This document shows, piece by piece, positions 25,686 to 32,328 of a stretch of DNA of 64,000 nucleotides. The notes under the pieces are model-generated. The model was not told where the DNA came from. It did not search any database and saw nothing but the letters and a program-made list of their open reading frames with translations. This DNA comes from Nocardia harenae NBRC 108248. GTDB taxonomy: Bacteria > Actinomycetota > Actinomycetes > Mycobacteriales > Mycobacteriaceae. Every line of letters begins with the position of its first letter. The stretch's first letter is position 1. The stretch lies in contig NZ_BDBH01000001.1 in NCBI RefSeq assembly GCF_001612885.1, forward strand, positions 558,001 to 622,000, read 5' to 3'. Position numbers and translations under genes: made by a program.

Positions 25686-26507
25686 ATGCGCAAGCTGATC
25701 ATCGGGCTGCTGGTATTCGCGGGACTGGTGGTGATCGCCGACTTCGGGGTCGCCGCCTACACCGAGTACCGCGTGTCGCGCACGCTCCGCGACGGCGCCG
25801 ACCTGAGCGCCGACCCGGAGGTCACCATCCACGGCTTCCCGTTCTTCGCGCAGGCGCTGGACGGCCGGTTCGAGACGGTGGACATCAGGGCCAGCGCCAA
25901 GCGCCCCGACCTGCCCGGCGAGATCGCGCTGGAGGCCACGCTCACCGGGGTGCACCTGGAGCTCGGCGATCTCTCGGACGGCCGGGTGCGCAATATCCCG
26001 GTCGAGCGGGTGGCGACCAGGATGCGGATCGAGCCCACCGAGCTCGGCAGGCTCTTCGGCATCCCGGACCTGCAGGTGCACTCGCGGCCCGCGGACAAGT
26101 CGGACGGCACCGGCGGCTCCGGCGGCTCCGGGATGACCACCGCGGGGGCGCTGGTGCTCACCGGGACGCTGCCCGAGCGCACCGGCGGCTCGGGCAGCCC
26201 GTTCGGCGGCACCGACGCCGAGAAGGTCAGCGTCATGGCCGATCTGCTGCTCGACGGCGATCAGGTGCGGATCGTCGCGACCGGCATGTACCGGGGCACG
26301 CTGTCGGACGCCACCCCGACCGCCGTGGTGCCCGAGGCGGAACGCCCGGCGGTGCTGGAGCGGTTCACCCGTACCATCGACACCGAGGAGCTGCCCTTCG
26401 GCGTGCGGCCGACCGAGGCGTTCGCGCTCGGTGGGCAGATCGTGGTGGAGGGGCGCGGCGAGAACGTGACGATCGATCTCGATCGGCTCGGTATCGGGCG
26501 CCGCTGA
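25686..26507 (+). CDS. lmeA: LmeA-type DUF2993 protein (lipomannan elongation factor)
   Basis: A 273-residue exported protein. It opens with an uncleaved or cleavable signal (MRKLIIGLLVFAGLVVIADFG), then YTEYRVSRTLRDGADLSADPEVTIHGFPFFAQALDGRFETVDI, the DUF2993 hallmark HGFPFxxQ. LmeA of mycobacteria is needed to lengthen the mannan backbone of lipomannan. A Gly/Ser-rich loop (SDGTGGSGGSG) at about residue 139 is a local addition. The gene looks leaderless: TAGGGT at 25674-25679, six bases, then the ATG. It diverges from glnR. Confidence 0.87.
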   Translation: MRKLIIGLLVFAGLVVIADFGVAAYTEYRVSRTLRDGADLSADPEVTIHGFPFFAQALDGRFETVDIRASAKRPDLPGEIALEATLTGVHLELGDLSDGRVRNIPVERVATRMRIEPTELGRLFGIPDLQVHSRPADKSDGTGGSGGSGMTTAGALVLTGTLPERTGGSGSPFGGTDAEKVSVMADLLLDGDQVRIVATGMYRGTLSDATPTAVVPEAERPAVLERFTRTIDTEELPFGVRPTEAFALGGQIVVEGRGENVTIDLDRLGIGRR

Positions 26508-26546
26508 CCGGCTCCCGCCGCCCGCCCGTTCCCGGAGAAAGCCGTC

Positions 26547-26999
26547 ATGATCGAGATCGTCGTTCTGGTTGTGGTCCTGCTCGCCGCCGCGGCGGTCGGG
26601 CTGGCGCTGCGGGCGCGCGAAGGCAGGCTGCGCGAAGCCGCCCCCAAGGCCGCGACCGGCCCCGGCTCCGCGAGCGATCGCCGCACCGAGCTGCTCGCCG
26701 AGGTCGGCGTCACCGGCGCGGGCCCCGCGGTGCTGCACTTCTCCGCCGAGTGGTGCGGGCCGTGCGCGGCGGTGCGCCGGGTGGTGGCCGGGGTCACCGA
26801 GGATCTGGCGGCGGCGCCGCAGGCCCCGCAGGACATCGAGGTCGATATCGATGCCGAGCCCGCGCTGGCCCGCGAGCTGAACGTGCTCTCGCTGCCGACC
26901 ACCTTCGTCTTCGACGCCGAGGGCAGGGAGCGGTTCCGGATCTCCGGCGTCCCGAAGGCCGACGCGCTGCGCTCCGCCCTGGTTCCGCTCACCGCGTGA
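26547..26999 (+). CDS. thiX: Membrane-anchored thioredoxin-like protein
   Basis: A 150-residue protein with one N-terminal membrane helix (EIVVLVVVLLAAAAVGLALR) and a thioredoxin domain carrying the active site EWCGPCAAVRR (CGPC at about residue 70) and the cis-proline in LSLPTTFVF. It probably keeps a thiol protein reduced or oxidised outside the membrane. It stands between lmeA and the sulfur operon, the order of M. tuberculosis Rv0817c-Rv0815c. GGAGAAAG precedes the ATG. Confidence 0.85.
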   Translation: MIEIVVLVVVLLAAAAVGLALRAREGRLREAAPKAATGPGSASDRRTELLAEVGVTGAGPAVLHFSAEWCGPCAAVRRVVAGVTEDLAAAPQAPQDIEVDIDAEPALARELNVLSLPTTFVFDAEGRERFRISGVPKADALRSALVPLTA

Positions 27000-27066
27000 A
27001 GTGACGCCGACCTGGCCGGAAACCCCGATATCCAGGGTCCCCCGACCAATCCACGTTCCGACCAGG

Positions 27067-27079
27067 TAAACTGCTTGTC
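27067..27079 (+). promoter_or_regulatory. Promoter of the cysteine leader transcript
   Basis: TAAACT (27067-27072) is followed by 7 nt and then the GTG of the leader ORF at 27080. The mRNA should begin at or next to that G, so the leader peptide would be translated from a leaderless start. Confidence 0.6.
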
Positions 27080-27166
27080 GTGCAATCCGACCACGAGCTG
27101 ATGCTCACCCGACGCCGCACGGTCGATCTGTGTCGGCTCGGGGGTTGTTGCTGCCTGTGCCGCTGA
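27080..27166 (+). CDS. Cysteine-rich leader peptide (attenuation uORF)
   Basis: A 28-residue ORF starting at GTG 27080, ending at TGA 27164-27166. Its second half reads RRRTVDLCRLGGCCCLCR, with five cysteines, three in a row. Such polycysteine leader peptides occur upstream of cysteine and sulfur genes in actinobacteria; ribosomes stalled at Cys codons when cysteine is low change expression of the downstream genes (established for mycobacteria). Here the next genes encode DUF4395, a rhodanese and SseC, which fits exactly. The 124-bp gap to the first structural gene contains inverted repeat text around CGCCGACCTGCGCTCGC that could form alternative structures. Confidence 0.75.
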   Translation: MQSDHELMLTRRRTVDLCRLGGCCCLCR

Positions 27167-27290
27167 GCGGTCGGCTCCCCCAGTACTTCTGACGCCGACC
27201 TGCGCTCGCCGTGCGAGATCCTCTCGATCCCCGGCGAGCGGGCCCGATCCCAACCCGATCCGCCACAGATTCCTCGCGCAGGAGATTTCC

Positions 27291-27764
27291 ATGGTTTCCG
27301 AAGCCACCCGCCCGTTCCAGGCCGATGTCGTCGACGTCCGCGGCCCCCGCTTCGCCGCCTGGATCACCAGCGCCGTGCTGGTGCTCGTCCTGGTCCTCGC
27401 GGCCTTCTCGCCGCTCGCCGCGGCGGTGCTGCTCGCGGCGCAGGCCGTCGTCTTCGCGGTCGGCGCCGCTGTAGGCCCGAAGGACAGCCCCTACGGCCGG
27501 GTCTTCCGCGCCGCGGTGGCGCCCCGGGTGGGGCCGCCCACCGAGACCGAACCGGCGGCGCCGCTGCGCTTCGCCCAACTGCTCGGCCTGGTCTTCAGCG
27601 CCGTCGGCCTGCTGGGTTTCCTGGCCGGCTCCCCCCTCGTCGGTGTGATCTGCACCGGCTTCGCCCTGTTCGCCGCGTTCCTGAACGCCGCGTTCGGGAT
27701 CTGCCTCGGCTGCCGGATCTATCCGCTGGTGGCTCGGCTTCGCCGGACCCCGGCACCGAACTGA
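27291..27764 (+). CDS. DUF4395 membrane protein
   Basis: A 157-residue integral membrane protein with four predicted helices (about 22-40, 42-60, 90-110, 112-130). It ends with the DUF4395 signature AAFGICLGCRIYPL; the CxxC (about residue 138) is conserved in the family and is often found next to rhodanese genes, suggesting a role in sulfane-sulfur or thiosulfate handling at the membrane (inference). AGGAG precedes the ATG by six bases. It is the first structural gene after the cysteine leader peptide. Confidence 0.82.
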   Translation: MVSEATRPFQADVVDVRGPRFAAWITSAVLVLVLVLAAFSPLAAAVLLAAQAVVFAVGAAVGPKDSPYGRVFRAAVAPRVGPPTETEPAAPLRFAQLLGLVFSAVGLLGFLAGSPLVGVICTGFALFAAFLNAAFGICLGCRIYPLVARLRRTPAPN

Positions 27765-27795
27765 CCCTGCACGTCTCGTTGAAAGGAAAGTGCAC

Positions 27796-28629
27796 ATGGC
27801 TCGCTCCGATGTCCTGGTCTCCGTGGACTGGGCCGAAGAGAATCTCAACGCCCCCGGAGTCGTCTTCGTCGAGGTCGACGAGGACACCTCCGCCTACGAC
27901 GGTGGCCACATCGAGGGCGCTGTCCGGCTCGACTGGAAGAAGGACCTGCAGGACCCGGTCCGGCGCGACTTCGTGAACCAGGAGCAGTTCTCCGATCTGC
28001 TCTCGACCCGCGGCATCGCCAACGACGACGAGGTGATCCTCTACGGCGGCAACAACAACTGGTTCGCCGCCTACGCGTTCTGGTACTTCAAGCTGTACGG
28101 CCACAACAACGTCAAGCTGCTCGACGGCGGCCGCAAGAAGTGGGAGCTGGACGGCCGTCCGCTCTCCACCGCCGCGGTGAGCCGCCCGGCCACCCAGTAC
28201 AAGGCCGCCGCGCCGGACCTGTCGATCCGCGCCTTCCGCGACGAGGTCATCGCCGCCATCGGCACCAAGAACCTGGTCGACGTGCGCTCGCCCGACGAGT
28301 TCTCCGGCAAGATCCTGGCGCCCGCGCACCTCCCGCAGGAGCAGAGCCAGCGCCCGGGCCACATCCCCGGCGCGATCAACGTGCCGTGGAGCAAGGCGGC
28401 CAACGAGGACGGCACCTTCAAGTCCGACGCCGAGCTCGCCGAGCTCTACAAGGAGGCCGGGCTGGACGGCGAGAAGGAGACCATCGCCTACTGCCGGATC
28501 GGCGAGCGCTCCTCGCACACCTGGTTCGTGCTGCAGGAGCTGCTCGGCCACCAGAACGTCAAGAACTACGACGGCAGCTGGACCGAGTACGGCTCGCTCA
28601 TCGGTGCCCCCATCGAGCTGGGAGCGTGA
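27796..28629 (+). CDS. cysA: Thiosulfate sulfurtransferase (rhodanese, CysA2/SseA family)
   Basis: A 277-residue protein with two rhodanese domains. The N-terminal one (to about 130) is inactive; the C-terminal one has the catalytic loop AYCRIGERSSHTW with cysteine at about residue 234. WKKDLQDPVRRDFV and DGGRKKWELDG are typical of the mycobacterial CysA2/CysA3 enzymes, which are also 277 residues. It moves sulfur from thiosulfate to acceptors, including the MoeZ/SseC-linked pathways. ATG 27796 is the conserved start. The stop overlaps an alternative GTG start of sseC. Confidence 0.92.
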   Translation: MARSDVLVSVDWAEENLNAPGVVFVEVDEDTSAYDGGHIEGAVRLDWKKDLQDPVRRDFVNQEQFSDLLSTRGIANDDEVILYGGNNNWFAAYAFWYFKLYGHNNVKLLDGGRKKWELDGRPLSTAAVSRPATQYKAAAPDLSIRAFRDEVIAAIGTKNLVDVRSPDEFSGKILAPAHLPQEQSQRPGHIPGAINVPWSKAANEDGTFKSDAELAELYKEAGLDGEKETIAYCRIGERSSHTWFVLQELLGHQNVKNYDGSWTEYGSLIGAPIELGA

Positions 28630-28634
28630 CGACC

Positions 28635-28940
28635 ATGTGCTCAGCACCCACCCAGGGACAGGACATCCCGGCCGGCGTCGACGTCGAGAAGGAGACGGTC
28701 ATCACCGGCCGCGTGCTCGCGGGCGACGGCCAGCCGGTCGGCGGCGCCTTCGTGCGGCTGCTCGACGGCAACGGTGACTTCACCGCCGAGGTCGTCGCCT
28801 CCGGCACCGGCGACTTCCGCTTCTTCGCGGCGCCGGGCAGCTGGACGCTGCGCGCGCTCTCCTCGTCGGGCAACGGCTCGGCCGAGGTGGCGCCGGAGGG
28901 CGCCGGGATCCACAACGTGGACGTGACCGTCGCCAAGTGA
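28635..28940 (+). CDS. sseC: SseC family protein (DUF1416)
   Basis: A 101-residue protein whose text (MCSAPTQGQ, DVEKETVITGRVLAGDGQPV, GGAFVRLLDGNGDFTAEVVA, FFAAPGSWTLRAL) matches mycobacterial SseC along the whole length. It is a small beta-rich protein always encoded after the CysA-type rhodanese; a sulfur-transfer function is assumed. ATG 28635 is the conserved start; GTG 28626, overlapping the upstream stop (GTGA), would add three residues and would give tighter coupling. A hairpin follows the stop by seven bases. Confidence 0.9.
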   Translation: MCSAPTQGQDIPAGVDVEKETVITGRVLAGDGQPVGGAFVRLLDGNGDFTAEVVASGTGDFRFFAAPGSWTLRALSSSGNGSAEVAPEGAGIHNVDVTVAK

Positions 28941-28947
28941 CCCATGC

Positions 28948-28982
28948 CGAGCGGCCCCCTGGTCTCCCCGGGGGGCCGCTCG
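28948..28982 (+). terminator. Hairpin terminator after sseC
   Basis: CGAGCGGCCCCC (28948-28959) and GGGGGCCGCTCG (28971-28982) form a perfect 12-bp stem with an 11-nt loop. It closes the sulfur operon before the next leaderless promoter. No T-run. Confidence 0.7.
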
Positions 28983-29022
28983 CATGTCAGGGGCCGTCCG
29001 CGCGGGCCCGCGGCCGGGCCGA

Positions 29023-29034
29023 TAGACTCGGCAC
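29023..29034 (+). promoter_or_regulatory. Leaderless promoter for the small membrane protein
   Basis: TAGACT (29023-29028) followed by six bases and GTG 29035. The spacing is that of a transcript beginning on the start codon. Confidence 0.6.
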
Positions 29035-29130
29035 GTGGTCCTTTTCTTCGAGCTTCTGCTGGTGGCCGTGTCCATCCTGATCGGATGGTTCGGCCTGTAC
29101 GTCTTCTACCGGTTGTTCACCGAATCATGA
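29035..29130 (+). CDS. 31-residue single-helix membrane protein
   Basis: A GTG-started ORF of 31 residues, almost wholly one membrane helix: [20 protein letters not shown], then [11 protein letters not shown]. It has its own -10 box at leaderless distance and its stop overlaps the ATG of the FABP-like gene (ATGA), so both position and start signals look functional. It is likely to be overlooked by gene finders because of its length. No family is known to me. It may anchor the FABP-like protein to the membrane or simply set its translation rate. Confidence 0.65.
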   Translation: MVLFFELLLVAVSILIGWFGLYVFYRLFTES

Positions 29131-29825
29131 GCGAACTCGCGAGCGAGGGTCCGGATCCGGCCGAGCGAGCGAGTAACACGGAGAACGGTGCGGCGCCGTC
29201 CGCCCGGCTCAGCGGCGACGAAGCCGTAGCCGGTGCGGTCGAGCGCGCCAAGTCGACCAGCGGCCGGAACATCCCGGCGCTACCCGATCTCCCCTTGCCC
29301 GACGACACCGCGAACCTGCGCCTCGGCCCCGATCTGAACCCGGCCATGCTGGCGCTGCTCCCGATGGTCGGCGTGTGGCGCGGGGAGGGCGAGGGCAACG
29401 AACCGAACCGCGGGGACTACCGGTTCGGCCAGCAGATCGTGGTCTCGCACGACGGCGGGGAGTACCTGGCGTGGGAGTCCCGCTCCTGGTTCATCGAGGC
29501 GGACGGCGGCTACGGCGGCACCGACCTGCGGGAGACCGGCTTCTGGCGGGTCGGGGTGGACGGTAAGGACGAGGTCATCGAGCTGTTGCTCACGCACAGC
29601 AACGGCATCGTCGAGCTCTTCTACGGCCACGCGCTCACCCAGTCCTCCTGGGAGCTCGCCACCGACGTGGTGATCCGCAGCCAGTCCGGGATCGTGGTCG
29701 GCGGGGCGAAGCGGCTCTACGGCATTGTCGAGGGTGGTGACCTGGCCTACGTCGAGGAGCGGGTTGTCGCCGACGGGCCGCTGCAACCGCGGCTCTCGGC
29801 GCGGCTGCAGCGCTACGTCGGCTGA
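29127..29825 (+). CDS. FABP/nitrobindin-like beta-barrel protein
   Basis: A 232-residue protein. Residues 1-75 are a charged, probably disordered segment; the rest is a lipocalin-like ten-strand barrel starting [20 protein letters not shown], the GxWxGxG signature of the DUF1794/nitrobindin group. M. tuberculosis Rv0813c, at the same place, has a fatty-acid-binding-protein-like fold. The C-terminal heme-ligand histidine of true nitrobindins (recalled motif HHLxAxLxR) is not present; the text reads [10 protein letters not shown], so heme binding is doubtful. ATG 29127 overlaps the stop of the 31-residue membrane ORF. Confidence 0.82.
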   Translation: MSELASEGPDPAERASNTENGAAPSARLSGDEAVAGAVERAKSTSGRNIPALPDLPLPDDTANLRLGPDLNPAMLALLPMVGVWRGEGEGNEPNRGDYRFGQQIVVSHDGGEYLAWESRSWFIEADGGYGGTDLRETGFWRVGVDGKDEVIELLLTHSNGIVELFYGHALTQSSWELATDVVIRSQSGIVVGGAKRLYGIVEGGDLAYVEERVVADGPLQPRLSARLQRYVG

Positions 29826-29826
29826 T

Positions 29827-30208
29827 TCAGCCTCGCCTGCCGACCTCGGTCAGGTCGATATCGATCGGGAACGGCACGGAGGTGCGCAGGCGGTCGTGGA
29901 AGATCCCGGCGGGGCTGTAGCGGTCGGTCGCCGGATCTATCTCGTAGAGGTAGGCGACGGCGTCGGAGCCGCGGCGTTCGATCCGCCAGTAGTGCGGAAT
30001 GCCCGCCCTGGCGAACTTGACCGGCTTGGTGTCACGGTCGCGCTCCTCCGAGTCGGGGGAGACCGCCTCCACGGCGAGCACCACGCCGGCGGCGAAGTAG
30101 TCTCCCGATCGGCGCGCCACTGGGGCGGCGCCTGCCGGTCGAGCTCCCGGAGGAATCGGGACCGCCGGGCGGCGGGATCACCCAGTCGGGCAGCGGGTCG
30201 ACCGTCAT
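29827..30208 (-). pseudogene. Uma2-family nuclease-like gene, internally deleted
   Basis: The start is recognisable at ATG 30208: MTVDPLPDWVIPPPGG, the usual N-terminus of Uma2 proteins. In other frames follow FLRELDRQAPPQ and then, from about 30120, the C-terminal half VVLAVEAVSPDSEERDRD and KFARAGIPHYWRIER, including the PD-(D/E)XK-type residues. About 80 residues in the middle are missing and the frame changes twice. Complete members are near 190 residues. If GTG 30120 were used, a 97-residue C-terminal fragment could be made. It ends one base from the FABP gene stop, in convergent orientation. Confidence 0.7.
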
Positions 30209-30373
30209 GGCTCCAACGTAGCTGCGGGTCCGGAAAAGGGACGACCCCCGAGCTGTACGGTGCCGACTTCGTCGGTGCCGCTCCCGGACGGACTGGCCGG
30301 GGGCTCGGGGGCCGGGTGACTGCCTGGAATTCGCTCGCGCGCAACGCGGTCGGGAATTCCCGCAGCGGTGGCG

Positions 30374-30412
30374 CTAGCTGACAGCCACCTCACGTGTCCT
30401 TGAACTATGCAT
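30374..30412 (-). CDS. Possible 12-residue peptide ORF with strong ribosome site
   Basis: ATG 30412 is preceded by GAGGAAGGAGGTGG, one of the best Shine-Dalgarno matches in the window, and reads MHSSRTREVAVS before TAG. It lies between the end of cydC and the Uma2 remnant, on the same strand as both. I cannot name the peptide. It may be a leader peptide or the start of a lost gene. Confidence 0.35.
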   Translation of the reverse strand: MHSSRTREVAVS

Positions 30413-30459
30413 TCTTGGAACCACCTCCTTCCTCGTGTACTCCCGAATCTAGTGGGGGT

Positions 30460-32328
30460 TCAGGAAACCGGCAACGGATTTTCGCCGAGGGCGGACAGGT
30501 GCAGGACCAGGTCGGCGCGGTGGGCGTCCGGCAACTGGTGGGTGACCACGACGACGGTGCGGTTCGGGGCGACCAGGCCGTCGTCGGGGTCGAGGAGGCG
30601 GCGGAGGAGGGTGGCGCCCGCCTCGGCCTCGAGGTGTTCGGTGGGCTCGTCGAGGAGCAGGACGTCGGCGGGGGCGAGCAGGGCGCGGGCGAGCAGGATT
30701 CGGCGGCGCTGGCCGCCGGAGACCGCGGCGGCGCCGCCGGTGAGGGTGGTGTTCAGGCCGTCGGGGAGGGTGTCGAGCCAGTCGCCCAGGCCGACGGCGC
30801 GGAGTGCCGAGGTGGCCTCGGGCTCGGTGATGTCGCCGCGGGCGACGCGGAGGTTCTCCAGGATGGAGGTGCCGAAGAGGTGGGCGTCCTCGGCGAAGAA
30901 GGTGGTGCCGGGTTCGGGGGTGGTGAACAGGCCCGCCCACTGCATGAGCAGGGTGGTCTTGCCCGCGCCGCTGGGGCCGACGATGGCGATTCGCCTGGCG
31001 TCGCGGGGACGTTCGGGGAAGGTGGGCTCGGCAGCGCCCGCGGCTTCGCTCGGGCGGCTCGCCGAGTGCGAGGAAGCGGCCGGTCCGCAGCCGTCACCCG
31101 GGGCGGGCCGCTCCCCCGCAGCGCCGCCTGACCTCTCCGGGTCGAGTGCGCGGAGGCGGTGCAGGGCGGCGCGGCCGGTGGTCAGGGCCTGCGCGGCGGC
31201 GGGGAGCGCGGCCACCGCCTCGAAGGCGGAGAGCGGGATCAGCACCAGCATGGTGAGCGCCATGGGGCTCGTTCCGGCGGGGGTGCCGCCGGTGGGGCCG
31301 TAGATCGCAAGGCCGGTGAGCAGCGCGCCGAGCACACTGACGCCGATGCTCGCGGGGAGCGCGGCGGCGGCCCACGCGCTGCGGGAGGCGGCGCGGTCCT
31401 CGGCGGCGACGGCTCGGGTGCTCGCGGCGGCCGCGGCGGCCATGGCCTCGGGGAGGCGGCCCGCGACGCGGAGCTCGGGGGCGTGGTCGAGGACGGTGAC
31501 GGCGCGGGCGGTGAACTCCGCGCGGTCGGCGCGGACCGCGCGCTCGGCGTCGGCGGCCGCGGTGGCGGCGAGCCAGGGCGCGAGCAGCGCGGAGACCAGC
31601 AGCGCAGCCGCGAGGACCAGGGCCGCGGGCGGGGCGAGCAGAGCCAGCAGCACGACGGCGGCAACCGAGAGGACCAGCGCGACGGCGCACGGCACCACGG
31701 CGCGGACCACGACGGCGCCGAGGTCGTCGATATCGGCGCCGATGCGCACCAGCAGGTCGCCGCGGCGCAGCACGGTGGTGTCGGTGCGGGCGCGGCGGTG
31801 CAGCCAGGAGGTCGACGTGGCCAGGGCGCGGTAGGTGGCGGTGCGGGCGGTGTTCTGGGCGCGCAGGGCGACATCGTGGGTGGCGAGGCGTTCCAGGTAG
31901 CGGCAGAGGCCGCGGGAGATGCCGAGGGCGCGGACGGCGACCACCGCGACGGTGAGGTCGAGGACCGGCGGCATCTGCCAGGCCCTGGCGATGAGCCACG
32001 CCGCGAGGGCGGCGAGGGCCAGGCCGCTGCCGAGGGCGAGGACGCCCCAGGTGATGGCGGTGGCGAGGCGCCAGGGGTTCCAGGAGAGGAGGTCGCGCAG
32101 GTCGCGCAGGTCGGTGTGGAGGCGTCGGAGGGCGCCCGCCCGCTGCGGGGCGGCGGGCTCGGTCCGCCGCGGCGCGGCACCGGCGACCGGCCGTGCGCCG
32201 GTGCCACCCGGTGCGTCGGCCCCGTCGACCGAAGCGACGAGGTGGTGGCGCGGATCCTCGGGCGCATGCCGCTCCGGCTCGCCGAGGCCGAACGCGGTGC
32301 GGGGCGTGCTTGCGGGTCCGGCGCTCAC
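30460..32328 (-). CDS. cydC: Thiol reductant ABC exporter subunit CydC
   Basis: A 622-residue half-transporter: six membrane helices at about residues 80-330 and an ABC ATPase at the end with Walker A VGPSGAGKTTL, signature VSGGQRRRILLARALL and Walker B VLLLDEPTEHL. With CydD it exports glutathione/cysteine-like thiols or handles heme, needed to assemble cytochrome bd. The linker at about 390-430 and the first 70 residues are Ala/Pro-rich extensions. GTG 32328 overlaps the cydD stop (GTGA). The gene order cydA-B-D-C is that of mycobacteria. Confidence 0.92.
   Translation of the reverse strand: MSAGPASTPRTAFGLGEPERHAPEDPRHHLVASVDGADAPGGTGARPVAGAAPRRTEPAAPQRAGALRRLHTDLRDLRDLLSWNPWRLATAITWGVLALGSGLALAALAAWLIARAWQMPPVLDLTVAVVAVRALGISRGLCRYLERLATHDVALRAQNTARTATYRALATSTSWLHRRARTDTTVLRRGDLLVRIGADIDDLGAVVVRAVVPCAVALVLSVAAVVLLALLAPPAALVLAAALLVSALLAPWLAATAAADAERAVRADRAEFTARAVTVLDHAPELRVAGRLPEAMAAAAAASTRAVAAEDRAASRSAWAAAALPASIGVSVLGALLTGLAIYGPTGGTPAGTSPMALTMLVLIPLSAFEAVAALPAAAQALTTGRAALHRLRALDPERSGGAAGERPAPGDGCGPAASSHSASRPSEAAGAAEPTFPERPRDARRIAIVGPSGAGKTTLLMQWAGLFTTPEPGTTFFAEDAHLFGTSILENLRVARGDITEPEATSALRAVGLGDWLDTLPDGLNTTLTGGAAAVSGGQRRRILLARALLAPADVLLLDEPTEHLEAEAGATLLRRLLDPDDGLVAPNRTVVVVTHQLPDAHRADLVLHLSALGENPLPVS

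Noticed and set aside
27080..27166. Cysteine-rich ORF as a RiPP precursor or metallothionein
   Set aside because: Position directly before sulfur genes, leaderless start and CCC run fit an attenuation leader better; no maturation enzyme is adjacent.
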